NCBI GenBank assembly: GCA_045605445.1
Contig: JAZUPZ010000030.1
Span: 186,001 to 250,000 of the forward strand
Length of the DNA stretch: 64,000 nt
Source of the DNA: CAZMHL01 sp045605445
GTDB lineage: Bacteria; Bacillota; Clostridia; RGIG6154
Reading direction: 5' to 3'
A program made the translations under genes and the position numbers. Shown one piece after another: positions 19,746-28,128 of this stretch (position 1 is its first letter; each line of letters opens with the position of its first letter). The notes beneath the pieces were generated by a model. The model had not been told where the DNA came from. It did no database searches and saw only the letters and a program-made list of their open reading frames with translations.

Positions 19746-20069
19746 ATGGACAATTATGAAGCAATAATTAAAATGAGCTGTGAGCAATTAGAGGCTTTTC
19801 TTGATAGTGTTTATTGTACCGGACTCAATAATGGAATGTATTTTTCTCGTCAACCTGAAGGTCAGGCTAATGAAATACTTGACGATAATCCTTTTGATAT
19901 TACTTGGCTAAAAAAAGACGCGGAGTGTGCAACATTATGCACTGAATGTGATGATGGTGATGAATACCTTCTGGAAGCACTTGTAGAGTCTGTAGTTCGT
20001 AATGCAGGCATTGATGGTCAAGCAGACGCAAATGCAACAGTTGTATTAAGAAGTGGTAAAAAAGATTAA
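19746..20069 (+). CDS. Hypothetical acidic protein
   Basis: A 107-residue acidic protein with ribosome site AAAGGAG. It contains a cluster of cysteines (ECATLCTEC) that could bind metal, followed by an acidic stretch and a Gly/Ala-rich end. It is not recognised. It lies 38 bases after the metallopeptidase and 36 bases before the AIPR gene, so it may be a partner of either. Confidence 0.5.
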   Translation: MDNYEAIIKMSCEQLEAFLDSVYCTGLNNGMYFSRQPEGQANEILDDNPFDITWLKKDAECATLCTECDDGDEYLLEALVESVVRNAGIDGQADANATVVLRSGKKD

Positions 20070-20104
20070 TAAGTGATAATATTAGTTTAATAGAGGTGTT
20101 CAAA

Positions 20105-21853
20105 ATGTATAATAAGATTTTATCCGAAATATCACAAGACTATTACAAAGAAAATTATCCTAATGATGGTCAAAGATTTGTCGCATGGTATCTACGTAAC
20201 ATACACAATCTTGATACTTATGAAACGAAAGATTGTATTACTGACGGTGCAGGAGACAAGCAAATAGATGCGGTATATATTGACAATCAATCTTCTACTA
20301 TTTACATAATTCAAGGTAAGTTTTATAGTGGAGAGTCTGTAGACGCTGAACCATTAAGAGAGGTTCTTTCCTCTTGGATTCAAATTAAAGATTTGTCACA
20401 TTTGCAGGATGGAGCAAATCAAAAATTACAAGTAAAAATAAGTGAAATGTCAAATGCACTTGATGATGACTATGAAATTTGTTTTGAACTAATTACGACA
20501 TCTGAACTTACTGAATCAGCTCAGACTGACCTTGTTGCATTTCAACGTGAACTCATGGAAAGTGAAACTTTGCAAGCGAACCTCAACGTAGTAGATAATG
20601 ATTCTTTAAAATACAAATATGATGAAGCACTTAATAAAAACAGACCGTATATAAATCATGAATTCAAACTTGAATCAGGAAAATATATGGAACTCGCTAT
20701 TGGAGATACAAAAGCAGTTATTGTTGCATTGCCACTTAAAGACTGCATAAAGATCCCAGGCATAAAAGACGGAAGCCTTTTTAGAAAGAATGTTCGTCAA
20801 TCTTTAGGAACAGGAAATAAAGTAAATAAAGGTATTGCTCAAACCATAAAAAAGAATTCAGGTGATTTCTTCTTTTTGCATAATGGTATTACAGCAATAT
20901 GCTCTCAGATGGCAATTCACGACAATGTTTTATCGGTGAAGGAATTAAATGTTGTTAATGGATGCCAATCGTTAAGTACAATTTTTAGTTGTAGTGAGAC
21001 AGCAAAAAAAACAGATGATGCATATATAATGTTCAGATTTTACGAAATCAGTGATCCTGATAGAGCGGACAATATAAGCACATCTACCAATAGTCAGAGC
21101 GCTGTAAAAGCACGTGATCTTCGTAGTAATGATAAATCTGTTCTTGCATTAAAAAAATCATATGAACAATTTTATACAGATGGATATTTTGTAACTAAGC
21201 GCGGAGAAAATGTTGACAAAGTAAAATACAATACGGCACATATTGTAAATTTAACTGATTTAGGCAAACAGCTTATAGCTTGGCACTCTCAGCGCCCAAC
21301 AATATCTTATAGTGAAACAAAGATATTTGATAAATATTTTGACCAACTTTTTCACAGGGAATATTCTCCTGAAAATGTACAAGCTTTAAATGTTATGTTT
21401 AATGCTTTATATGAAAAATGGGGAAAAGATAATCCTATGGGGCTAAATGAAACCTTATTAGCAATGAAATCATATGCACCACATCATCATTTATATGCAA
21501 TTTCTGTAATACTTTGTGAAATTAACAAAATGAATGATTCTGTTCCATCTCCAACTGTATCTTTGAAAAAAATAAAGAGTGCAGGTCTTTTGGATGATAT
21601 TATTGACATGGCGGGAAATTGTATGAATATGGCCATTGAAAATGCATTAGCTGAAGCGACAGAAAACGGGAAGATATTTGTGCCTCAAAACTGGATTAAA
21701 TCAAAAACATCACTAAAAGATATTAGAGGCGCAATTCGCAACTATTTAACAACGCTCAAGATGATGCCAAACGGAAAGCAAATTCTTGAAGGCTTAAACA
21801 TGGGATTGTCTATGGAAAAAAGTGATTTTGAAGCTCGCTGGACTGCAGATTAA
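20105..21853 (+). CDS. AIPR-family abortive phage infection protein
   Basis: A 582-residue protein. ATG 20105 is preferred (AGAGGTG upstream) over the GTG at 20096. The N-terminal region has D-G-A-G-D-K-Q-I-D-A-V and then I-I-Q-G-K-F (about 47-73), the D...QxK pattern of PD-(D/E)xK nucleases. The central AIPR domain shows IPGIKDGSLFRKNVRQSLG, the FFFLHNGITAIC segment and VVNGCQSLST, all characteristic of the abortive-infection phage-resistance family first described in lactococcal plasmids. It is probably a nuclease effector in phage defence. Its neighbours are a YgjP peptidase and a reverse-transcriptase system. Confidence 0.88.
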   Translation: MYNKILSEISQDYYKENYPNDGQRFVAWYLRNIHNLDTYETKDCITDGAGDKQIDAVYIDNQSSTIYIIQGKFYSGESVDAEPLREVLSSWIQIKDLSHLQDGANQKLQVKISEMSNALDDDYEICFELITTSELTESAQTDLVAFQRELMESETLQANLNVVDNDSLKYKYDEALNKNRPYINHEFKLESGKYMELAIGDTKAVIVALPLKDCIKIPGIKDGSLFRKNVRQSLGTGNKVNKGIAQTIKKNSGDFFFLHNGITAICSQMAIHDNVLSVKELNVVNGCQSLSTIFSCSETAKKTDDAYIMFRFYEISDPDRADNISTSTNSQSAVKARDLRSNDKSVLALKKSYEQFYTDGYFVTKRGENVDKVKYNTAHIVNLTDLGKQLIAWHSQRPTISYSETKIFDKYFDQLFHREYSPENVQALNVMFNALYEKWGKDNPMGLNETLLAMKSYAPHHHLYAISVILCEINKMNDSVPSPTVSLKKIKSAGLLDDIIDMAGNCMNMAIENALAEATENGKIFVPQNWIKSKTSLKDIRGAIRNYLTTLKMMPNGKQILEGLNMGLSMEKSDFEARWTAD

Positions 21854-21931
21854 ACTTTTAATTTGATAAATATTTATAGTTTGTTGTATTTGAGCTTGAC
21901 AATGAAAAACTTAAATCACAGAGGTAATCTT

Positions 21932-22378
21932 ATGAGGAAAATATTATGTATTATATCGGCATTTCTCTGCCTTTTCCTTACCTCCTGCGGAAATGATAGC
22001 AGTATCGGAATTATAGGCGGAGCAGACGGACCAACTTCGATAATAGTAGCAGAAAAAGGAGAAAAAACAATGTATGAACAAATTACGGCAGAGGAAGCCA
22101 AAAAGATAATGGACTCAGGCGAGGAACATATCATTTTAGATACAAGAGAACAGTTCGAGTTTGACGAGGGACATATCCCGGGTGCAATCTTGATTCCGTA
22201 TACAGAAATTGAAAACAAGGCAGAAGAAATGCTACCTGATAAGGACAAGCTGATTTTAGTATATTGCAGGTCAGGCAGACGGAGCAAAATTGCAGCCGAA
22301 AGTCTTGCAAAGCTTGGTTATACCAATGTAAAAGAGTTTGGCGGTATTATCGACTGGAATTATGGAGTAGAAAAATGA
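21932..22378 (+). CDS. Rhodanese-domain lipoprotein
   Basis: A 148-residue protein; ATG 21932 after CAGAGG. The signal peptide ends with lipobox LTSC, so the protein is probably anchored at the membrane through Cys. After a short linker containing GIIGGADGPTSI, a rhodanese-like domain follows with the catalytic loop YCRSGRRS near 127-134 and the typical DTREQFEFDEGHIPGAI segment. Such proteins carry sulfur or thiols in the cell envelope. The stop overlaps the next start (ATGA). The GGADGPT linker resembles a motif of sodium-pumping decarboxylase beta subunits. Confidence 0.85.
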   Translation: MRKILCIISAFLCLFLTSCGNDSSIGIIGGADGPTSIIVAEKGEKTMYEQITAEEAKKIMDSGEEHIILDTREQFEFDEGHIPGAILIPYTEIENKAEEMLPDKDKLILVYCRSGRRSKIAAESLAKLGYTNVKEFGGIIDWNYGVEK

Positions 22379-22728
22379 GTAATAAAGGTAAAATAACAAT
22401 ATCCGTTATCGGAGTAGTTTTAAGCATCGCTTTGCTTGTTATAAGTACAGTTCTGGCGGAAGAGAAAATCATAAATCCTGCGACTGCAATCGTTCTTATA
22501 GCGGTTTCAGTGGTTTTAGTTTGCGCTGCGATTTTTTATGCTGCCAAGGTTGACTATGAAACAGGCGTTTATGAATGCAGAAAGTGCGGATACACATTTA
22601 GACCGACTTTTAAGGCATATATTTGGGGCGCGCATACACTAACCACCCGACACCTTAAATGTCCCAAATGTGAAGAAAAATCTTGGTGCAAAAGAAAAAG
22701 TGTTAAAAAGGAGAATATCCATGATTAA
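22375..22728 (+). CDS. Membrane protein with C-terminal zinc ribbon
   Basis: A 117-residue protein that starts inside the previous stop codon (ATGA). Two N-terminal membrane helices (about 8-28 and 38-58) precede a zinc-ribbon with YECRKCGYTF and LKCPKCEEKSW. The four-cysteine knuckle probably binds zinc. The function is unknown. It sits between a rhodanese lipoprotein and an ArsC/Spx-like protein in a four-gene overlapping cassette. Confidence 0.7.
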   Translation: MSNKGKITISVIGVVLSIALLVISTVLAEEKIINPATAIVLIAVSVVLVCAAIFYAAKVDYETGVYECRKCGYTFRPTFKAYIWGAHTLTTRHLKCPKCEEKSWCKRKSVKKENIHD

Positions 22729-23071
22729 ATTTATTTGTTACCCTAAATGTACGACTTGTCAGAAAGCTAAAAAGTGGCTTGATGACAACAAAATTGAATA
22801 CAAGCTTCGTGATATAAAAGAAGATAATCCGAGCCTTGAGGAATTGACTGCTTGGTATAAAACAAGCAGACTTCCACTTAAGAAATTTTTTAACACATCA
22901 GGACTTTTGTATAAGTCAATGGAACTGAAGGACAAGCTTCCTACGATGTCTGAAGAAGAACAGTTAAATTTACTTGCCACAGACGGAATGCTTGTAAAAC
23001 GTCCGCTTGTAATTGGCGAAGATTTTGTCTTGGTAGGATTTAAGGAAATCGAATGGAGCGAAAAACTATGA
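22721..23071 (+). CDS. ArsC/Spx-family (YffB-like) thioredoxin-fold protein
   Basis: A 116-residue thioredoxin-fold protein with an N-terminal CYPKCTTCQKAKKWL, where C10-T-T-C13 is the family's active-site loop. The later segment RPLVIGEDFVLVGFKE is also typical of ArsC/Spx-like proteins. It may be a thiol-dependent reductase rather than true arsenate reductase, since no arsenic-resistance genes are nearby. ATG 22721 overlaps the preceding stop by eight bases and has AAGGAG upstream. Confidence 0.82.
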   Translation: MIKFICYPKCTTCQKAKKWLDDNKIEYKLRDIKEDNPSLEELTAWYKTSRLPLKKFFNTSGLLYKSMELKDKLPTMSEEEQLNLLATDGMLVKRPLVIGEDFVLVGFKEIEWSEKL

Positions 23072-23634
23072 GAAAGAATTTTGGAGCGAAAGCTATTTTA
23101 TATCCGATGCCGGTATTGATTATCGGTACTTATGACGAAAATGGGAAACCTAATGCAATGAACGCTGCATGGGGAGGTATTAGTGAGGAAACACAGATCT
23201 CTATTTGTGTTGATGACGGGCACAAGACTGCAAAGAATGTAGTTAAAACAGGAGCATTTACTGTAAGCGTAGCAGATGCAGAAAATGTTGTCGCTTGTGA
23301 TTATGTTGGCATTGCTTCGGGCAATAAAGAACCTGATAAAATAGAAAAAACAGGTTGGCATGTTACAAAGAGTGAGTTCGTAAACGCTCCTTTTTTTGAT
23401 GAACTGTCTATGGCACTTGAATGTAAGCTTATAAGCTACGATGAAGAAACCTGCAGACTTGTTGGTGAAATCGTAAATGTCTGTGCAGACGAAAGAATTC
23501 TTGACGAAAATGGTAAAATTGATTTGAACAAATTTAGTCCTATCACGTATGACCCGGTAAACCACACATATCGTAAGATTGGTGATGTGGTGGGTAAAGC
23601 GTTTAGTGATGGAAAGCTAATTTGCAACGATTGA
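23068..23634 (+). CDS. Flavin reductase-like FMN-binding protein
   Basis: A 188-residue protein of the flavin reductase-like (FMN-binding split-barrel) family. It starts at ATG 23068, overlapping the previous stop. Typical features are YPMPVLIIGTYDENGKPNAMNAAWGGI near the N-terminus, the VKTGAFTVSV strand and a C-terminal tail with KFSPITYDP. It would bind FMN and reduce flavin or an unknown substrate. It completes a cassette of four overlapping redox or sulfur-linked genes that has no obvious defence function but lies between two defence systems. Confidence 0.85.
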   Translation: MRKNFGAKAILYPMPVLIIGTYDENGKPNAMNAAWGGISEETQISICVDDGHKTAKNVVKTGAFTVSVADAENVVACDYVGIASGNKEPDKIEKTGWHVTKSEFVNAPFFDELSMALECKLISYDEETCRLVGEIVNVCADERILDENGKIDLNKFSPITYDPVNHTYRKIGDVVGKAFSDGKLICND

Positions 23635-23648
23635 AACAGAGGGTATAT

Positions 23649-24140
23649 ATGGAAGTAAGACTTAATGAAAATGTTGAATGTATCCTAAAAAGCAATATTG
23701 AAATTCTTTTTATGCATTTGAAAAACTCAATTGAAGAATATATAGGAAAAGGCGAATGTATGGGCGACTTGAAATATATAAATGCATATTTAGCAGCAAC
23801 AATAAATGCCATTGTGTCATATGCTGACAAATTAATAGAGATTAAACGATTGCAAGAAAACGATGTCATAGAAGCTTTAAAATTCGTAAATAATTTACAT
23901 AAACACAATCCTAATTTTGTTAGTGTAACAAAACGTATTGGTGGATTTAGTTTCCCAATGTCGTTTCCTTTAGAAATTGAGTGTTTTAACATTGTTTGGT
24001 CCGAATGTATTGGACTTACAACAAAAAAGGTACAGCAAAAAAATGCATACGAAAAAATTTTTCAACACAAGGAAATACTAAATAGTCTCAATACAATTAT
24101 CGAAAAATTATTGTCTGAAAATGAGGATAAAAGGTTGTAA
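23649..24140 (+). CDS. Hypothetical protein next to the reverse transcriptases
   Basis: A 163-residue helical protein; ATG 23649 is preferred (AGAGGG upstream). A conserved-looking centre reads KFVNNLHKHNPNF and GGFSFPMSFPLEIE, a combination that recurs in bacterial proteins of unknown function. It ends 33 bases before the first reverse transcriptase, whose own ribosome site (AAAGGAGATT) is in that gap. It could be an extra component of the RT system or a leftover cassette gene. It is not like the Avd proteins of diversity-generating retroelements in any way I can confirm. Confidence 0.5.
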   Translation: MEVRLNENVECILKSNIEILFMHLKNSIEEYIGKGECMGDLKYINAYLAATINAIVSYADKLIEIKRLQENDVIEALKFVNNLHKHNPNFVSVTKRIGGFSFPMSFPLEIECFNIVWSECIGLTTKKVQQKNAYEKIFQHKEILNSLNTIIEKLLSENEDKRL

Positions 24141-24173
24141 TTTACACCTGGAATCAACAAAGGAGATTCTGTT

Positions 24174-25520
24174 ATGGAAACAATAAAAAATGAAATTACA
24201 AAAATCGTGGAATACTACAATAGCCAGTTTTTAGAAAACCAAAGAAAAAATGATGAGGAATTAACATCCATAATAGAAACCATATGTAACAAAATAATTG
24301 AGCAAGAATACGATTTTTCTTCTTTTGAATCAATGAAAATAACACAAAGTAATAAGAAAAGAGAAGTATATAAGTATTCAGAATGGTCTGTTGAACATTT
24401 TTTATGCGTCTATTTAAAAAGGTGTTTAGATAAAAAGTTTAGAGTTAAGTATGCCAATAGAAATGAGCAAATGCATTTACTATTTAGTACTTTATCATCT
24501 TTGAGAAACATGAAGGACTATGTTATTGTTAAGTTTGATTTTGAGAATTTTTTTGAGTCAATTTCAAGTGAATATGTTTATAAAAAATATATCGAGGGAG
24601 TTCAATTAAAGAGGTTTCAACAAGATATTTTTAAGAGATTTGTAAACGATTGTAAATACTGTTATGCCGGCATCAACACTTCAAATGTTTTCGCTGAAAT
24701 TATAGCGCAGGACTTTGATAGGTTGATATTACAAAAATTTAAGGAAAAGGGTTTGATTTTTTATAAACGTTATGTTGATGATGGGATTTTAATCTTTAAC
24801 AGGTATATTAAAAAGGATGAAATTTATGATGTGATACAATCTAGCATTGAAGAAATTTTTAAAGATAAAAACATTGTTTCAGTCGAGTCATGTGTAACAA
24901 AAATTAATGAAAATAAATTTAAATACATATCGATGCGAACATTAACTGATTCTGGAGAAAACTTTAATTTCTTGGGATATGATTTTTGCTTGTTAACTAT
25001 AGATAAGAAAAAAACACAAATCAAATATGGTATTACCTCGGAGAAGATAGAAAAATACACTAAAAAAATTAATAAAATATTGTCTGTATATAAGGAAGAC
25101 GGCAATATGGAATTGCTTAGGCATAGAATTCGAGCATTTGCTTGTAGGACTGTATATAGGAGAAAAAGATATTCTCAATTAATTTGGAAATCAAAGGGGT
25201 TTAGTTCAAATTATTGCGAGCTAGGGCTGTATACGGAATATTTAGATGAGAAAACTGAAAAATTCTTAAAAGAGGGTATTTCGAAATCATTTTTACAGGC
25301 TGGGTTGCCTTTGCCATATTTCATAAACGGTAAGCCGTATTCTCTATATCATTGTTTGAAGAACAATACAACATTGTTATTTGAAGAAAATGAGAGAGTC
25401 GGTATTACATTTGAAACACTTAAAAAAATGTGTAGGCAAATAGGGATACATGATACTGAAAGAAAAACATACAACTCTTTGGTTAGAGAGTATTTAATTG
25501 CGGTAAAAGTTGGCCATTAA
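24174..25520 (+). CDS. drt3a: Reverse transcriptase, probable DRT type 3 component A
   Basis: A 448-residue reverse transcriptase. Motif A (VKFDFENFFESIS) lies at about 119-131, the motif B region (AGINTSNVFAEIIA) follows, and the catalytic YVDDGILIF box starts near residue 200. No maturase or HNH domain follows, so it is not a group II intron protein. Together with a second RT and an intergenic RNA, its size and layout match DRT type 3 phage defence (UG3 plus UG8). The subfamily assignment is from layout and needs a phylogenetic check. It would synthesise cDNA from the neighbouring RNA. Confidence 0.78.
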   Translation: METIKNEITKIVEYYNSQFLENQRKNDEELTSIIETICNKIIEQEYDFSSFESMKITQSNKKREVYKYSEWSVEHFLCVYLKRCLDKKFRVKYANRNEQMHLLFSTLSSLRNMKDYVIVKFDFENFFESISSEYVYKKYIEGVQLKRFQQDIFKRFVNDCKYCYAGINTSNVFAEIIAQDFDRLILQKFKEKGLIFYKRYVDDGILIFNRYIKKDEIYDVIQSSIEEIFKDKNIVSVESCVTKINENKFKYISMRTLTDSGENFNFLGYDFCLLTIDKKKTQIKYGITSEKIEKYTKKINKILSVYKEDGNMELLRHRIRAFACRTVYRRKRYSQLIWKSKGFSSNYCELGLYTEYLDEKTEKFLKEGISKSFLQAGLPLPYFINGKPYSLYHCLKNNTTLLFEENERVGITFETLKKMCRQIGIHDTERKTYNSLVREYLIAVKVGH

Positions 25521-25671
25521 AACACACAAAGCATTGACCGAAGTCAATGCTTTGTGGTGGGTCTTATACAAGCAAAACCCCATTCGCTATCATTGTAAGT
25601 AAACTCATTGAATAACAGCGACGCTTATGTGTGTGATAAATAAATTTATCACATATTAAGTATAACAAAAT
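25521..25671 (+). ncRNA. Candidate structured RNA between the two reverse transcriptases
   Basis: A 150-base gap without an ORF between the two RT genes. A perfect 14-bp hairpin with CGAA loop spans 25525-25556 (stem CACAAAGCATTGAC). A GGGT/ACCC pairing follows (25559-25580), and a second 8-bp hairpin with loop TAAA (25633-25652) ends the region. CACACA at 25523-25528 is complementary to TGTGTG at 25628-25633, so a long-range stem may close the RNA. DRT type 3 systems are known to need an ncRNA, and this gap is where one is expected. Strand is inferred from the genes. Confidence 0.6.
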
Positions 25672-25686
25672 ATGGGAGGTAAGTCA

Positions 25687-27672
25687 ATGAATATGTATAA
25701 TATTGAAAGAAATAAACTAGATTACATTTTAACAGATTTATTGCCAGTTGAAATAACAGAATTATTTACCTTGAAACCGTTCTACGATTTTGTGCTAGAA
25801 AACAGAAAAATTGTCGACGATTCTCTAGAAAAAATGAAGATGTGTGTTTCTGAGAATAATTCGGTCCCTTTTGTTAGTGGTTGGGCAACAGCTCCGCTAA
25901 AATTCAATATACTTAAGGGGAATGATAGTTTGAGAGAAATCAGTCTTATGCAACCTTTGTCAATGCTTAATATATATTTGTTTTTAGAATTGTATCAAAA
26001 GGAATTATTGATTTTGCTTAAAGAAAACTCTATATTTTCTTTGAGGTATCATAAAAAAAGCACAGACTTATATTATAAGAAAAGCTCTAAAAAGACTGCG
26101 GAATATTATAGCTCATCCTCGAAAAGAATCGAAAAGGGTGCTTTACAACAAACAGGGGCGTATTTCAAGATACATAAATTTAATTCTGTATCATCATTTA
26201 CAGGATCAAAACTATGGCAACAACTTAATTTGAAGTATAAATATTTTGCTAAAATTGATTACAAATCATGTTTTGATAGCATATACACACATGCCTACAA
26301 ATGGATTATAGAGAAAAATGTTGTTGAATCAAAAGAAGTAAAAAACTCTAATTTATATGTAGTCGTTGATAGGATACTTCAAAATATTAATGCGAGATCG
26401 TCTAACGGAGTTATTGTTGGACCGGAATTTTCAAGAATGATTGTTGAAGTCTTGCTCCAACATATAGATGTTGAGACGTCTATTGAACTTATGGGAAGTA
26501 ATATGGTGAGAAACAAAAATTATAATGTTTACAGGTATGTGGATGATATATATATTTTTGCGAACTCATCAGATGATGTTGATAAAATAATATCTGTTAT
26601 TTCCGCGGTGTCACATAAATATTTAATACATTTAAACGAGCTAAAATTTATGAAATCTGAAACACCGTTCACCCTTAATTCCTGGTTGTCTAAAACAAGA
26701 GAATTGGCGGATAAGATATCTATTCTATTTTATAATCACGATGAATTAAAAAACAAACAGCAAGAAGAAAAATATTTGGTGCGAGATGGACACCTACCTA
26801 TAGATAAAATCAAAAGCGACTTTAATAATTTAATATGTGATTTTCCAAATGAAAAAAGAACGATTGTATCGTTTGCATTAAGTACACTTTTAAATAATAT
26901 TAGTAAAAAGAAAAATGGTGTTAAAATTTTAAAAGAAGGCAAAGAATCAAAAGCCTTTAAAATATTAGAATTAATGTTATACATTGTATCTTTTTGTCCA
27001 TGTTTTGAACATATTCAAAAAGTAATTTCCATTCTTGTATACATTAACGATGAAATAAATCTAAAAAATGATATCCATAAAGTAAAACTACAATCGCTAA
27101 TGAACGACTATGTGTTTATATTTGAACGAGGTAACATTAATGATTTATGTAATCTGTTGTTGTTCTTCAAGGAATATGGATTAACTATCCCATCAAAATA
27201 TGAAGATGAGATTTTCAAAAAAATCGTAAAACAAAATAATCCACTTTTATTAGCGAATTATTTATTGTATTCGAAATATTATGAACCATATCATAAAATT
27301 ATATTACAAGAAGTAGAAAAAATTATCTTAGAACAAATAGAACATATAACAAATACTGAAGAAATGCTTCACAAAGAGTTTTGGTATGTTTTAATTTTTT
27401 GTAATTGCCCTTTTGTTTCTGCAACAACAAAAGATAAGATCAACGAAATAATAGATAGAGTTAAGGTTAAGGCTACGGGAGATAAACCAAGCGAGAAATT
27501 AAGTAAGCTAATTTGTGATTTCTTGCAATCCGGACATAACAATTTGTTTTATACATGGGGGGCCCATCAGTTCAGTGTTACTAAACAAATTGCATTTAGA
27601 ACACATCAAAGAAGTGTATTTAGGGAATATAAGCATAGAAATTCACTGTTATTATACGGAAGCATTGATTAA
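25687..27672 (+). CDS. drt3b: Reverse transcriptase, probable DRT type 3 component B
   Basis: A 661-residue reverse transcriptase with a long C-terminal helical extension. ATG 25687 is chosen because GGGAGGT at 25674-25680 is its ribosome site (the upstream ATG at 25672 overlaps it). RT motif A is AKIDYKSCFDSI near 188-199, motif B is around NGVIVGPEFSRMI, and YVDDIYIFA starts near 283. The extension of about 300 residues carries no recognised domain, as in AbiK/AbiA-type defence RTs. It ends before a strong hairpin. It is a probable partner of the upstream RT. Confidence 0.78.
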   Translation: MNMYNIERNKLDYILTDLLPVEITELFTLKPFYDFVLENRKIVDDSLEKMKMCVSENNSVPFVSGWATAPLKFNILKGNDSLREISLMQPLSMLNIYLFLELYQKELLILLKENSIFSLRYHKKSTDLYYKKSSKKTAEYYSSSSKRIEKGALQQTGAYFKIHKFNSVSSFTGSKLWQQLNLKYKYFAKIDYKSCFDSIYTHAYKWIIEKNVVESKEVKNSNLYVVVDRILQNINARSSNGVIVGPEFSRMIVEVLLQHIDVETSIELMGSNMVRNKNYNVYRYVDDIYIFANSSDDVDKIISVISAVSHKYLIHLNELKFMKSETPFTLNSWLSKTRELADKISILFYNHDELKNKQQEEKYLVRDGHLPIDKIKSDFNNLICDFPNEKRTIVSFALSTLLNNISKKKNGVKILKEGKESKAFKILELMLYIVSFCPCFEHIQKVISILVYINDEINLKNDIHKVKLQSLMNDYVFIFERGNINDLCNLLLFFKEYGLTIPSKYEDEIFKKIVKQNNPLLLANYLLYSKYYEPYHKIILQEVEKIILEQIEHITNTEEMLHKEFWYVLIFCNCPFVSATTKDKINEIIDRVKVKATGDKPSEKLSKLICDFLQSGHNNLFYTWGAHQFSVTKQIAFRTHQRSVFREYKHRNSLLLYGSID

Positions 27673-27721
27673 TGACTTTTCTGAAGTGTATTTTGAAGAA
27701 AAATTATTATTGAATTGACTA

Positions 27722-27763
27722 AACAGAACACGGAGCTACCAAACGGTAGCTCCGTGTTCTGTT
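27722..27763. terminator. Bidirectional terminator after the RT operon
   Basis: A perfect 19-bp inverted repeat with loop AAAC (27722-27740 with 27745-27763). It separates the convergent RT operon and the minus-strand XRE gene, and it could end transcripts from both sides. The XRE stop codon overlaps its last bases. Confidence 0.75.
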
Positions 27764-28010
27764 ACATATTAATATCAAGTCCTTCAAAAAAGTCATCGTA
27801 TGAGCATTTGTAAATTTTCTTTAGTTCTATAATCACGCTTGCTTTGATGTTAAGTTCGCCTGCTTCGTATTTTGCATAAGTGCTGCGACCGATATCGCAT
27901 CCGCGACGCTGAAGTTCAGCACAAAGCTTTTCTTGTGATATATTGTAGTCAAGTCTTAACTTCCTTAAATTATCTCCCATATTACGATCACGTCTTATTT
28001 TCTGCTCCAT
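27762..28010 (-). CDS. XRE-family helix-turn-helix regulator
   Basis: An 82-residue protein with one HTH domain (GDNLRKLRLDYNISQEKLCAE, then GRSTYAKYEAGELN) and a short C-terminal tail. It is divergent from a SLOG-family gene, separated by 118 bases that hold the plus-strand promoter, and probably regulates it. The ribosome site GAGGTG favours the 28010 start over the internal ATG at 27980. Confidence 0.8.
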   Translation of the reverse strand: MEQKIRRDRNMGDNLRKLRLDYNISQEKLCAELQRRGCDIGRSTYAKYEAGELNIKASVIIELKKIYKCSYDDFFEGLDINM

Positions 28011-28017
28011 AAATTAC

Positions 28018-28118
28018 ACCTCACAATTCATAGCTGACCAGTATTGGTTGCAACTACTTATATTGTATGATATAATCAAGAAAAATGTTGTCCGTAATAT
28101 TGGTCAATAATTGTGAGG
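28018..28118. promoter_or_regulatory. Divergent control region between XRE and SLOG genes
   Basis: For the plus-strand gene a promoter is visible: TTGCAA at 28048-28053, a 17-base spacer, then TATAAT at 28071-28076. The region also contains two inverted ATTGGTCA-like sites (around 28035-28048 and 28099-28107), candidates for the XRE operator. Two perfect 10-base arms (CCTCACAATT and AATTGTGAGG) lie at its ends and largely coincide with the two ribosome sites. The promoter is seen directly; the operator role is inference. Confidence 0.6.
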
Positions 28119-28128
28119 GATAAAATAT

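Noticed and set aside
22721..23071. Arsenic-resistance operon
   Set aside because: The ArsC-like fold is shared by Spx and YffB proteins, and no arsR, arsB or acr3 gene is near.
24174..27672. Retron, group II intron or diversity-generating retroelement
   Set aside because: No maturase or HNH domain follows either RT, no template/variable repeat pair was seen, and two RTs with one gap fit a DRT layout better.
27515..27718. Small plus-strand ORF at the end of the second RT
   Set aside because: It lies mostly in another frame of the RT gene and has no ribosome site.
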